Source: Pseudomonadota bacterium
GTDB taxonomy: Bacteria; Pseudomonadota; Gammaproteobacteria; Burkholderiales; Burkholderiaceae_C
NCBI GenBank assembly: GCA_018241185.1
Contig: JAFEEH010000198.1
Location: 1 to 64,000, forward strand
Direction: 5' to 3'
DNA: 64,000 nt
The translations under genes and the position numbers were made by a program. Below, one piece after another: positions 46,204 through 53,861 of this stretch. The stretch's first letter is position 1, and every line of letters starts with the position of its first letter. Below the pieces are notes generated by a model that was not told the DNA's origin, searched no databases, and saw only the letters and a list, made by a program, of their open reading frames with translations.

Positions 46204-46233
46204 TTGCAAATGCGATAGATTCGTATTTATAAT
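46204..46233 (+). promoter_or_regulatory. bfd promoter with Fur-box candidate
   Basis: TTGCAA (46204-46209) and TATAAT (46228-46233) are 18 bases apart. Between and over them AAATGCGAT-AGA-TTCGTATTT (46208-46228) is an inverted repeat matching at 7 of 9 positions, placed as a Fur operator would be. Confidence 0.6.
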
Positions 46234-46271
46234 CACTGCATCGTCCAATAGCCAGCCAACTGCTGCCCACC

Positions 46272-46544
46272 ATGATCGTCTGCGTGTGTCGTCGAGTCTC
46301 CGATCGCGAAATCGCACGGCACGCGCGCGCGGGCATGACCTTCGACGAAGTTCAGTTCGAACTCGGCGTCGCCACCCAGTGTGGCCGCTGCGAAGGTTGT
46401 GCGCGCGACGTGGTGGCGCAATGCAGCGCATCGCACCCGGTCGCGGCCCTCAACTGCGATTTCGAGCCACGAGCGATCCAGCTTGCCACCGCCATCACGG
46501 AGAGCAACGCATGGAATTCGTCTCGGCCATCGCCGGCAGCCTGA
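46272..46544 (+). CDS. bfd: Bacterioferritin-associated ferredoxin Bfd
   Basis: The 90-residue protein has the BFD [2Fe-2S] cysteines Cys4, Cys6 (VCVCRRVS), Cys37 and Cys40 (TQCGRCEGC). In known systems Bfd docks on bacterioferritin and reduces its core to release iron under iron starvation. The C-terminal about 25 residues (ALNCDFEPRAIQLATAITES onward) exceed the usual domain and overlap a small ORF in another frame. Confidence 0.93.
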   Translation: MIVCVCRRVSDREIARHARAGMTFDEVQFELGVATQCGRCEGCARDVVAQCSASHPVAALNCDFEPRAIQLATAITESNAWNSSRPSPAA

Positions 46545-46585
46545 TCTTCGTGGCAGGCTCTGCCTGGTGGATATTTCGTAAGTAG
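46511..46585 (+). CDS. 24-residue single-helix membrane microprotein (candidate)
   Basis: The ORF begins MEFVSAIAGSLIFVAGSAWW and ends IFRK. It is one hydrophobic helix with an acidic N-terminus and a basic C-terminus, the charge pattern of N-out insertion or a small bitopic peptide. A GGAG lies 8 bases before the ATG. It overlaps the 3' end of bfd by 34 bases in a different frame and ends 63 bases before tonB. Coding status is inferred from ribosome-binding site, helix and position. Confidence 0.5.
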   Translation: MEFVSAIAGSLIFVAGSAWWIFRK

Positions 46586-46648
46586 CGCGCTGCGGCCTGC
46601 GCCGCGCCCCGCGTGCGCATGCATGCGGCGGCCTGACCTTGGTGGATC

Positions 46649-47359
46649 GTGTCCAGTCGTTTTTCGTCTTCCCCCCCCTCCTCGCCCCTGGGCCTGTCGC
46701 GTACCGCGGTGATCGCGGGCGGTGTCATCCTGTTCCACGCCGCGGCGCTGTGGGCCCTGCAGAGCGGCCTGCTGCGCAAGGCGGCCGAAGTGGTCGTGCC
46801 GGTGGAACTGCTGGCGCAGATCATCGAGCCGCCTCGGCCCGCACCGCCGCCGCCCCCTCCGCCGCCGCCGCCCGCGCCGCCGAAGAAGGAGGTCGTCAAG
46901 CCGCCGCCCCGGCCGCAGGCCGTGCGCGAGACGCGGCCGACGCCACCGCCGCCGAATGCGCCGACGGGCGTGGTGGAGCCGCCACCGCCAGCCCCGCCCG
47001 CGCCCGCGACGCCGCCCGCACCACCCGCGCCTCCGGCTCCTCCGCCGGCCCCGCCTGCCGCCCCCGCGCAGAAGGAACTGACCGGCGCGCAGGCGCAGTG
47101 GCTGGTGAAGCCGCCCCTCGTATTCCCGGCCATGAGCAAGCGGCTCGGCGAATCGGGCACGGTGGTCGTGCGCATCATTTTCGATTCCGAAGGCAACGCC
47201 AAGCGTGCCACCGTCGTCACCTCGAGCGGTTACGAGCGGCTCGATGTCGCGGGCCGCGAAGCGGCCTTGCGCTCGCGCATCGCGATCAACCTGCCCGCGG
47301 GCACGCCACGTTCGCCGGAATATGCCTACACCGCGCCGCTGGCCTTCGTCCTGAACTGA
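46649..47359 (+). CDS. tonB: TonB energy-transducing protein
   Basis: The 236-residue protein has a cytoplasmic start, a membrane anchor (about 20-38, AVIAGGVILFHAAALWAL with the His typical of TonB), a very long Pro-rich spacer (about 60-145) and the C-terminal TonB box-binding domain (VFPAMSKRLGESGTVVVRI, ALRSRIAINLPAG). It energises outer-membrane iron and haem receptors. The start is GTG at 46649 with GGTGG 4-5 bases upstream. exbB follows by 19 bases. Confidence 0.94.
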   Translation: MSSRFSSSPPSSPLGLSRTAVIAGGVILFHAAALWALQSGLLRKAAEVVVPVELLAQIIEPPRPAPPPPPPPPPPAPPKKEVVKPPPRPQAVRETRPTPPPPNAPTGVVEPPPPAPPAPATPPAPPAPPAPPPAPPAAPAQKELTGAQAQWLVKPPLVFPAMSKRLGESGTVVVRIIFDSEGNAKRATVVTSSGYERLDVAGREAALRSRIAINLPAGTPRSPEYAYTAPLAFVLN

Positions 47360-47378
47360 TTTTTTTCTTGGAGCACTT

Positions 47379-48092
47379 ATGGATTCCCAATTCGGCTTGA
47401 TGCACGTCTGGCAGCAGGGCGACTTCGTCACCAAGGCGGTGGCCATCCTCCTGGTGGGCATGTCGCTCGCCTCGTGGATCGTCATCCTCGTGAAGGCTTT
47501 CGACATCGTGCGCTACAAGCGCATGGCCCGACGCTCCGGCGACTTCTGGCACAGCGAGGACTTCGCCACCGCGCTCGACAAGCTGGGCAAGGACGACACC
47601 AACCCCTTCCGCGTGCTGGCGCTGGAAGGCCGCGAGGCTGCCGCGCACCACCGCAACACCAAGGCGCACCTGCACGACGCGCTCGACGTGAGCGACTGGA
47701 TCACCCGCGCGCTGCGCAACACCATCGACGAGTTCACGGCACGGCTGCAGACCGGGCTCGCCATCCTGGCATCGGTGGGCTCCACCGCCCCGTTCATCGG
47801 CCTCTTCGGCACCGTGTGGGGCATCTATCACGCACTGATGAGCATCGGCTCGGCCGGCCAGGCGACCATCGACAAGGTGGCCGGCCCCATCGGCGAGGCG
47901 CTGATCATGACGGCACTCGGCCTGGCCGTCGCCATTCCTGCGGTGCTGGGCTACAACGCGCTCGTGCGCGGCAACAAGTTCGTGCTGACCAAGCTCAACA
48001 GCTTCGCGCACGACCTGCACGCGTACTTCGTGACGGGCGCCCGCGTCCAGGCCGGCGGCGAGTCGACGGTGGTCGCGCTGAAGAAGGGCTAA
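47379..48092 (+). CDS. exbB: Biopolymer transport protein ExbB
   Basis: The 237-residue proton-channel subunit of the TonB motor has three membrane helices (about 17-38, 130-152, 172-195), with GSTAPFIGLFGTVWGIYHAL and IGEALIMTALGLAVAIPAVL as signature. GGAG lies 7 bases before the ATG. Between tonB and exbD in the same operon. Confidence 0.95.
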   Translation: MDSQFGLMHVWQQGDFVTKAVAILLVGMSLASWIVILVKAFDIVRYKRMARRSGDFWHSEDFATALDKLGKDDTNPFRVLALEGREAAAHHRNTKAHLHDALDVSDWITRALRNTIDEFTARLQTGLAILASVGSTAPFIGLFGTVWGIYHALMSIGSAGQATIDKVAGPIGEALIMTALGLAVAIPAVLGYNALVRGNKFVLTKLNSFAHDLHAYFVTGARVQAGGESTVVALKKG

Positions 48093-48124
48093 AGACATGC
48101 GCCCCCAAGCTCACATCCATTCGC

Positions 48125-48174
48125 TGCCTCCCGAGGGGGCACATGCCTTCCCAGAGGCGGCTCGTCGGGAGGCA
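48125..48174. repeat. Inverted repeat between exbB and exbD
   Basis: TGCCTCCC (48125-48132) pairs with GGGAGGCA (48167-48174); before it stands CCCCCAAGCTCACA. The 88-base exbB-exbD gap is unusually long for these coupled genes. The CCCCCAAGC ... GAGGGGGC pattern recalls an intergenic repeat seen in Comamonadaceae. Confidence 0.5.
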
Positions 48175-48180
48175 TGACCC

Positions 48181-48594
48181 ATGGCCTTCGGTACCCAGGA
48201 CGAACCCGATGACGTGATGAACGAGATCAACATGACGCCGCTGGTCGACGTGATGCTGGTGCTCCTCATCATCTTCATCATCACCGTGCCGGTGATGAAG
48301 CACGCCGTGAACATCGACCTGCCGCGCGAAACCACGCAGCGGGAAGAGACCAAGCCCGAGACGATCTCGCTGAGCGTCGACGCCGACGGCAGCTACTACT
48401 GGAACCAGGAAAAGATCGACGACGCCACGCTGGAGTCGCGCCTGGCCGCGGCGGGCGCCCAGCAGCAGCCGCCGGAATTGCACATCCGAGCCGACAAGGC
48501 CGTGCGCTACGAACGCGTGGCAGGCGCCATGGCCGCCGCGACACGTGCGGGGGTGCACAAGATCGGCTTCATCAACGACCCGACGAAGAACTGA
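48181..48594 (+). CDS. exbD: Biopolymer transport protein ExbD
   Basis: The 137-residue protein has one membrane helix (about 22-40) with the essential aspartate in NMTPLVDVMLVLLIIFI (Asp23) and a periplasmic ExbD/TolR domain (VDADGSYYWNQEKI, LHIRADKAVRYE). It forms the proton-driven motor with ExbB and TonB. ATG at 48181 follows the repeat-like gap. Confidence 0.95.
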   Translation: MAFGTQDEPDDVMNEINMTPLVDVMLVLLIIFIITVPVMKHAVNIDLPRETTQREETKPETISLSVDADGSYYWNQEKIDDATLESRLAAAGAQQQPPELHIRADKAVRYERVAGAMAAATRAGVHKIGFINDPTKN

Positions 48595-48625
48595 CGGCGG
48601 CACACAAAAAAATGCATCGCGGCGA

Positions 48626-48657
48626 TTGACTTCTTATTGCGAATCATTATCATTTGA
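48626..48657 (+). promoter_or_regulatory. hemP promoter with Fur box
   Basis: TTGACT (48626-48631) and TATCAT (48648-48653) are 16 bases apart. GCGAATCATTATCATTTG (48639-48656) overlaps the -10; its AATCATTATC is a perfect match to half of the Fur consensus GATAATGATAATCATTATC. This is the strongest Fur site in the window. Confidence 0.8.
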
Positions 48658-48683
48658 TCATCGCCTTCCAGAAGGACTCTCCC

Positions 48684-48902
48684 ATGCAAGCCACCCCGAC
48701 CGCCTTCAAAGTTCTGAGCCATCCTTCGCTGGACCAAGCCGGCGGCGGCACGGCCACCGCCACGGCCTCCAGCGTGCATCCCGCCCATTTGGTCCAGAGC
48801 AACGAGTTGCTCAAGGGCCAGAAGACCATCGGCATCATGCACAACGGCTCGCTCTACCGTCTGCAGGCCACCAAACTCGGCAAGCTGATCCTCACCAAGT
48901 AA
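48684..48902 (+). CDS. hemP: Hemin uptake protein HemP
   Basis: The 72-residue protein ends in the HemP core: VQSNELLKGQKTIGIMHNG and LYRLQATKLGKLILTK. HemP proteins are small, Fur-controlled and needed for haem-receptor expression in some Burkholderiales. The ATG at 48684 has AAGGA 8 bases upstream; the upstream in-frame ATG at 48654 lies within the promoter region. No haem receptor gene follows in this window. Confidence 0.9.
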   Translation: MQATPTAFKVLSHPSLDQAGGGTATATASSVHPAHLVQSNELLKGQKTIGIMHNGSLYRLQATKLGKLILTK

Positions 48903-49034
48903 AGGATCGGCGCCCCTCGCAAGTTTCATCGTGGGGCGACTCGAGGAGATCACTCTCCGAGGGTCGTTTTTGGCTAGCCACGGTTCTCCCAGCCAAGCCC
49001 TTTTTTTCCACGCTGCAACGCTTCCAGAAAGAAC

Positions 49035-49062
49035 AAAGCCGGCCCTCGAGGCCGGCTTTTTC
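49035..49062 (+). terminator. Terminator downstream of hemP
   Basis: AAGCCGGCC and GGCCGGCTT pair around CTCGA, followed by TTTC. It separates hemP from the convergent HbpS-like gene. The 130 bases before it also hold a CGCCCC/GGGGCG pair. Confidence 0.85.
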
Positions 49063-49083
49063 ATGGACGAAGCATCCGCGCGT

Positions 49084-49491
49084 TCAGAGCCCGAGCGCGG
49101 CGATGCCCGCCTTGGCGATCTGTGCGTCCTCGTTGGACTTCACGCCGCTTACGCCCACGGCACCGATGACCTGGCCGTCCTTCACGATCGGCACCCCGCC
49201 CTCGAGCATGCCCTTGACGGCCGGCGCCGTGAGGAAGGCCGTGCGGCCGCCGTTGATGACGTCTTCGTAGCCCTTGCTCTCACGACGGCCCAGGGCCGCG
49301 GTGTGCGCCTTGGCGGGCGCGATGTGCGAGGACAGCGCGGCGGCGCCATCCAGGCGCTGCAGCCACAGCAGGTGCCCGGCGTCGTCGCTGATGGCGATGG
49401 TCACGGCCCAATTGTTCTTCAGCGCTTCGGCTTCCGCAGCGGCGGCGATGCGCTTGACGTCGTCGAGTTCGAGGTAGTGCTTGGTCTTCAT
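49084..49491 (-). CDS. GlcG/HbpS-family (DUF336) protein
   Basis: The 135-residue single-domain protein matches HbpS/GlcG: DVKRIAAAAEAEALKNNW, IAISDDAGHLLWLQRLDGA, GGVPIVKDGQVIGAVGVSG and DAQIAKAGIAAL. HbpS binds haem in Streptomyces, but there is no signal peptide here and other members act as cofactor-independent or unknown proteins. The position next to hemP makes a haem link attractive but unproven. Confidence 0.82.
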   Translation of the reverse strand: MKTKHYLELDDVKRIAAAAEAEALKNNWAVTIAISDDAGHLLWLQRLDGAAALSSHIAPAKAHTAALGRRESKGYEDVINGGRTAFLTAPAVKGMLEGGVPIVKDGQVIGAVGVSGVKSNEDAQIAKAGIAALGL

Positions 49492-49694
49492 GGTGTCGGT
49501 GCTGCGAGCGCAAAATGTCGAGCATAGCGCCCGTCGCGCGCCTTTGCGTCGGTGCCATGCAGGGCCCAGGGTGGGCTTGCTGCGCGCGCGGTTTCTCCGG
49601 GGGCCCTCTTGCAGCCTTCTAGAATCCGCCCCATCTGTCCCCAGTGCCTCCGCACCCGCGTTGCGCAGCCCGCCCTTTTCCAGGAGTTCCTGCC

Positions 49695-50396
49695 ATGACC
49701 GATCGCGCCGACACCTTCGAATCTCCCGTCGCCTATGGCCAGACGCTGCCGCAGGCCGAACGGCAGCGCGTGCTTCGCAACACCTACTGGCTGCTGGCCC
49801 TGAGCCTGCTCCCCACCGTGCTGGGTGCCTGGCTGGGCGTGGCCACCGGCATCACGCGGTCGCTGACTGGCGGGCTCGGCCTGGTGGTGTTCATGCTGGG
49901 CGCCTTCGGCTTCATGTTCGCGATCGAGAAGACCAAGAACTCGGCCGCCGGCGTGCCGGTGCTGCTGGGCTTCACCTTCTTCATGGGCCTGATGCTGTCG
50001 CGCCTGATCGCGATGGTGCTGGGTTTCAAGAACGGCCCCGAGCTGGTGATGACCGCCTTCGGGGGCACGGCCGGCGTGTTCTTCGTGATGGCCTCGCTGG
50101 CCACCGTCATCAAGCGCGACCTGTCGGGCATGGGCAAGTTCCTGTTCGTCGGCGTGCTCGTGCTCTTCATCGGATCGATCATCAATGTCTTCGTCGGCTC
50201 GACGGCCGGGATGCTCGCGATCTCGGTGGCGGCCATCGGCATCTTCTCGGCCTACATGCTGTACGACCTGAAGCAGATCATCGACGGCGGCGAGACCAAC
50301 TACATCAGCGCCACGCTGGCGCTTTACCTGGATCTGTTCAACGTGTTCCAGAGCCTGCTGGCCCTGCTGGGGATCTTCGGCGGCGAACGGGACTGA
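49695..50396 (+). CDS. Bax inhibitor-1 family membrane protein
   Basis: The 233-residue protein has seven predicted membrane helices. It fits the BI-1/YccA/YetJ family: LRNTYWLLALSLLPTVLGAW, GFTFFMGLMLSRLIAMVLG and the C-terminal YLDLFNVFQSLLALLGIFGG. Relatives are pH-sensitive calcium leak channels or FtsH-interacting proteins. AGGAG lies 9 bases before the ATG. Confidence 0.9.
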   Translation: MTDRADTFESPVAYGQTLPQAERQRVLRNTYWLLALSLLPTVLGAWLGVATGITRSLTGGLGLVVFMLGAFGFMFAIEKTKNSAAGVPVLLGFTFFMGLMLSRLIAMVLGFKNGPELVMTAFGGTAGVFFVMASLATVIKRDLSGMGKFLFVGVLVLFIGSIINVFVGSTAGMLAISVAAIGIFSAYMLYDLKQIIDGGETNYISATLALYLDLFNVFQSLLALLGIFGGERD

Positions 50397-50410
50397 AAGA
50401 CACTTTGCCG

Positions 50411-50445
50411 AAACGACAAGGGGGCCGCTGGCCCCCTTGTCGTTT
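50411..50445. terminator. Perfect bidirectional terminator
   Basis: A perfect 16-bp stem: AAACGACAAGGGGGCC, a GCT loop, and its exact complement. AAAC and GTTT ends give short T-runs on both strands, suited to ending the convergent BI-1 and rlmD transcripts. Confidence 0.85.
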
Positions 50446-50476
50446 CTGGCTTCGCCGCGCATGGACGGCAGGCTGC

Positions 50477-51925
50477 TCAGGTGCCGCGCTCGAACACGGC
50501 AATCGACTCCACGTGCGCCGTGTGCGGGAACATGTTGATCGCCCCTGCCAGCGTGCAGCGATAGCCCGCCTGATGCACCAGCAGCCCCGCGTCGCGCGCC
50601 AGGGTCGAGGGGTTGCAGCTCACGTAGACGATACGGCGCGGCGCGGTCCAGCCTCCCGTGCGCAACTCGGGTTGCTGCTCCAGCTCGGCCAGCGCCTTGG
50701 CCAGCGCAAAGGCGCCCTCGCGCGGCGGGTCGACCAGCCAGCGGTCGGCGCGGCCGTCGGCCACAAGCATCCCGGGCGTCATCTCGAAGAGGTTGCGCGC
50801 TACAAAATTCGTAGCTGCCAGCGCCCGTCCCGCGGGCGTTTCGGCCCGATTTCGTTCGAAGTTCTGCTGGGCACGCGCCACGAGCACCTCGCTGCCCTCG
50901 ATGCCCAGCACCTCAGCCGCCTGTGTCGCCAGCGGCAGCGTGAAGTTGCCGAGGCCGCAGAACCAGTCGATCACGCGCTCGCCAGCCTGCACGTCCAGCA
51001 GCCGCAGCGCGCGCGAGACCAGCACGCGGTTGATGTGCGGGTTGACCTGCGTGAAGTCGGTCGGCTTGAAGGGCATCGTGACGCCGAAGTCCGGCAGTTC
51101 GTAGGCGAGCTGCGGGCCACCCTCTTCCAGCCGATGCACGGTGTCGGGCCCCTTCGGCTGCAGCCACCATTGGACGCCGGCATGCGCGGCCGCGAAGTCC
51201 TTCAGGCGCTGCGCGTCGGCACCGCTCAGCGGCTCCAGGTGACGCAGCACGAGGGCGATCACGCCGAGCTGCGTGGTGCCCGGCGCGTCGCCGCAGGCCA
51301 CCTCGATCTGCGGGCAGGTCTGGCGCGCGTCGAGCGAGTCGATCAACCGGCGCAGCGGCACCAGCATGTCGCTCACGGTGCGCGGCAGCACGGGGCACAC
51401 GGTCATGTCGGCCACGTAGCGGCTCTTGCGCTCGTGGAAGCCGATCAGCGTCGTGCCCTTTTTCTCCACGTAGCGCACCGACAGCCGCGCACGGTAGCGG
51501 TAGTGCCAGCTCGGGCCCTCGAGCGGGCGCAGCAGCGTCTCGGGCTTGACCTTGCCCAGGTGCCACAGGTTGTCTTCCAGCGCACGCTGCTTCACGGCGA
51601 CCTGCGCCGCCGCGTCCAGGTGCTGCATCTTGCAACCGCCGCAGGCACCGGCATGCAGGCCGAAATGCGGGCAACCCGGCCTCACTCGCTGCGAAGACTC
51701 GCGGCGCAGCGCCGACAGCGTGCCCTGCTCCCAGTTGTTCTTCTTGCGATGTACGTTCACGCGCACCTGCTCGAAGGGCAGTGCGCCGTCGATGAACACC
51801 ACCTTCCCGTCGGGCCGGTGGGCAACGCCCTGCGCGTCGAGGTCGATCGATTCGACGGTCAGCCAACCATCGTCGGAGGGTGGCGTCTCGGGCGCCGCTG
51901 TGTCGTTCTGGGTCGAATCCGTCAT
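50477..51925 (-). CDS. rlmD: 23S rRNA (uracil-5-)-methyltransferase RlmD
   Basis: RlmD methylates U1939 of 23S rRNA. The 482 residues show a TRAM domain (about 22-75), iron-sulphur cysteines Cys85, Cys95 and Cys98 ([14 protein letters not shown]), the SAM site [14 protein letters not shown] and the catalytic cysteine in [12 protein letters not shown]. Between NFERNR and TNFVARNLF lies an extra segment ([11 protein letters not shown]) that is encoded by a copy of the dispersed repeat. ATG at 51925 is chosen; an upstream in-frame start would add a non-conserved Pro-rich tail. Confidence 0.93.
   Translation of the reverse strand: MTDSTQNDTAAPETPPSDDGWLTVESIDLDAQGVAHRPDGKVVFIDGALPFEQVRVNVHRKKNNWEQGTLSALRRESSQRVRPGCPHFGLHAGACGGCKMQHLDAAAQVAVKQRALEDNLWHLGKVKPETLLRPLEGPSWHYRYRARLSVRYVEKKGTTLIGFHERKSRYVADMTVCPVLPRTVSDMLVPLRRLIDSLDARQTCPQIEVACGDAPGTTQLGVIALVLRHLEPLSGADAQRLKDFAAAHAGVQWWLQPKGPDTVHRLEEGGPQLAYELPDFGVTMPFKPTDFTQVNPHINRVLVSRALRLLDVQAGERVIDWFCGLGNFTLPLATQAAEVLGIEGSEVLVARAQQNFERNRAETPAGRALAATNFVARNLFEMTPGMLVADGRADRWLVDPPREGAFALAKALAELEQQPELRTGGWTAPRRIVYVSCNPSTLARDAGLLVHQAGYRCTLAGAINMFPHTAHVESIAVFERGT
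50799..50852. repeat. Dispersed repeat copy inside rlmD
   Basis: GCTACAAAATTCGTAGC (palindromic end), CAGCGCCCGTCCCG (the core in inverse orientation) and GGCCCGATTTCG (the far end). It is entirely coding and in frame within rlmD, on the SAM-domain side. Confidence 0.75.
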
Positions 51926-52003
51926 CGGGTGATTGTCGTTGGCCGGTGGTCCGCCCGAGGCCGACGGCGCCGGGTCACCCACGCCGCCCGGCATGCCGGA
52001 AAC

Positions 52004-52063
52004 GCTACGAAATCCATAGCTGCCTGCGCAAGCGGGACGGGCGCTGGAGGCCCATTTGGCTCA
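52004..52063 (+). repeat. Dispersed palindromic repeat, copy 6
   Basis: GCTACGAAATCCATAGC, TGCCTGCGCAAGCG, GGACGGGCGCTGGAGGCC, CATTTGGCTC. It is nearly the consensus. It lies between nlpD and rlmD. Confidence 0.85.
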
Positions 52064-52136
52064 TGAAAAACAATGCCGAGCCGGCAACATGCGCCTGGCT
52101 CGGCAGGATGAATGCCGCGCCTGCGGCCGCTGCCGG

Positions 52137-53072
52137 TCAGCGCGCCGGCAGGTAGCGCGACGGATCGACGGGCTTGCCCTGGCGGCGGATCTCGAAGTGC
52201 AGCTTGACGCGGTCGGCGTCGCTGCTGCCCATCTCGGCGATCTTCTGGCCCTTCTGCACCGACTGGTCTTCCTTCACCAGCAGGGTCTGGTTGTGGGCGT
52301 AGGCCGTGAGGTAGGTGTTGTTGTGCTTGAGGATGATGAGGTTGCCATAGCCGCGCAGGCCCGCGCCGGCGTAGACCACGCGACCGTCCGCCGCGGCGAG
52401 CACGGCATCGCCGGCCTTGCCGCCGATGTCCAGGCCCTTGTTCTTCACCTCGTCGAAGCCGGCGATGAGGCTGCCGTGGGCGGGCCAGATCCAGCCCACG
52501 TCCTCGTCGCCCGACGCGGCAGCGGCGGGCGCCACCGACGAGGTGGTGACCGGTGGGGTCGGCTTCACGGCCGGTGCGCTGGCAGCTGCGGCCGGTGGCG
52601 TGGCCGCCGCAACTGCAGCCGCGGCGCTGGTGGCGGCAGGCGTGCCGCTCGCCGTCGACGGCGCGGTGGATGCCGGCGCCGCGGCAACCGCACCCGCAGC
52701 CGGCGGAATCACGCGGAGCACTTGGCCGACCTCGATCAGGTCGGGGTTGTCGAGGTTGTTCCAGCGGGCGAGGTCGCGCCAGTTCTGGCTGGTTTCCGAT
52801 GCGATGCGTCGGATGGTGTCGCCGGGCCGCACGGCGTAGTAGCCGGGCTTGCCGAGGTTCTCGACGCCCGGCAAGGGCTTTCCGTTGGCATCGGTGATGG
52901 GCAGGCCGTTGGGGCCGATGACCGGCCCTGCGGCGGCGGCCGGCGCCTGGCTCATGGTGCCGCGGTCCTCGACGGGCGCGGGCCCGCGCTTGGCGGTGCT
53001 GCAGCCCGCGACTGCCAGCACGAGCGCCAACGACGACCACACCAGCCAACGCCGGTTACCAAAACCCTGCAT
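52137..53072 (-). CDS. nlpD: NlpD-type lipoprotein (LysM-LytM)
   Basis: The 311-residue lipoprotein activates cell-wall amidases at division. Lipobox LAVAGC sets Cys near residue 24. A LysM domain (YAVRPGDTIRRIASETSQNW) follows, then an Ala/Pro/Thr linker (about 130-190) and a LytM domain (GLDIGGKAGDAVLAAADGRV, GYGNLIILKHN, KLHFEIRRQGKPVDPSRYLP). The zinc-binding histidine is replaced (NKGLDI), as in the catalytically inactive NlpD. GAAGGA precedes the ATG at 53072. The order surE-pcm-nlpD is the classic one; rpoS does not follow in this window. Confidence 0.94.
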   Translation of the reverse strand: MQGFGNRRWLVWSSLALVLAVAGCSTAKRGPAPVEDRGTMSQAPAAAAGPVIGPNGLPITDANGKPLPGVENLGKPGYYAVRPGDTIRRIASETSQNWRDLARWNNLDNPDLIEVGQVLRVIPPAAGAVAAAPASTAPSTASGTPAATSAAAAVAAATPPAAAASAPAVKPTPPVTTSSVAPAAAASGDEDVGWIWPAHGSLIAGFDEVKNKGLDIGGKAGDAVLAAADGRVVYAGAGLRGYGNLIILKHNNTYLTAYAHNQTLLVKEDQSVQKGQKIAEMGSSDADRVKLHFEIRRQGKPVDPSRYLPAR

Positions 53073-53083
53073 GTGTCTTTCCT

Positions 53084-53857
53084 TCAAGCAATCCCGGATT
53101 TTAGAGGGACAAAGTGCACGGCCTCAAGAACACGCCGCTCGATCCCACGGGCATTTTTATCAATGATGACAAGCGTTTGGCCGCCATTTGCAGAAACCGT
53201 CGGAGCTACGATGCGCCCGCCTACCGCCAGTTGCTCCACCCACTCCGCCGGCACCTCCTCGCCGCCCGCGGCCGCGATGATGCCGGCATAGGGCGCGCCG
53301 CGCGCATAGCCGATGCGACCGTCGGCCAGCATCAGGTGCACGTTGGCCAGGCGGAAGGGCCGCAGGTTGGAACGGGCGCGCTCGTGCAGCCCGCGCAGGC
53401 GTTCGATGCTGTAGACCTCGCTTGCGACGTGGCTCAGCACCGCGGCCTGGTAGCCGCAGCCGGTGCCGATCTCCAGCACGCGACCGAGGCGCTCCTGCGG
53501 CTTGCCGGCCAGGGCCGGCGCGCCGAGCAGCAGTTCGATCATGCGGGCGACAACGTTCGGCTTGGAAATGGTCTGGCCCAGGCCGATCGGCAGGCTGGTG
53601 TCCTCGTAGGCCTGGTTGACGAGGGCGCTGTCGACGAAGCGATGCCGCTCCACGGTGCCCATGGCGCGCAGCACCCGCCCGTCAGCGATGCCCTGCTGGG
53701 CCAGCTTCTGGACCATGCGCGCACGGATGGCTTCGGACGCCATCGACGGCGTGCTGCTGACCACCGGGCTGGCCGGCACGGCCGGCTGGCGGCCGCGCGT
53801 GACGGCCGACGCGGTGGGCGTGAGCTTGACCGGGAACGAGGGGCGCTGCTGGGCCAT
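53084..53857 (-). CDS. pcm: Protein-L-isoaspartate O-methyltransferase
   Basis: Pcm repairs isoaspartyl residues in aged proteins using SAM. The 257 residues have an unusual N-terminal extension of about 40 residues (Pro/Ser/Ala-rich). The family core follows: RARMVQKLAQQGI, SLPIGLGQTISKPNVVARM, SAM motif VLEIGTGCGYQAAVL (about 125-139) and GGEEVPAEWVEQLAVGGRIV. It is 4 bases after surE and 11 before nlpD. Confidence 0.93.
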   Translation of the reverse strand: MAQQRPSFPVKLTPTASAVTRGRQPAVPASPVVSSTPSMASEAIRARMVQKLAQQGIADGRVLRAMGTVERHRFVDSALVNQAYEDTSLPIGLGQTISKPNVVARMIELLLGAPALAGKPQERLGRVLEIGTGCGYQAAVLSHVASEVYSIERLRGLHERARSNLRPFRLANVHLMLADGRIGYARGAPYAGIIAAAGGEEVPAEWVEQLAVGGRIVAPTVSANGGQTLVIIDKNARGIERRVLEAVHFVPLKSGIA

Positions 53858-53861
53858 GCGC

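Noticed and set aside
49481..52066. 861-codon plus-strand ORF across BI-1 and rlmD
   Set aside because: It crosses two unrelated real genes and a perfect terminator, and its product has no recognisable domain.
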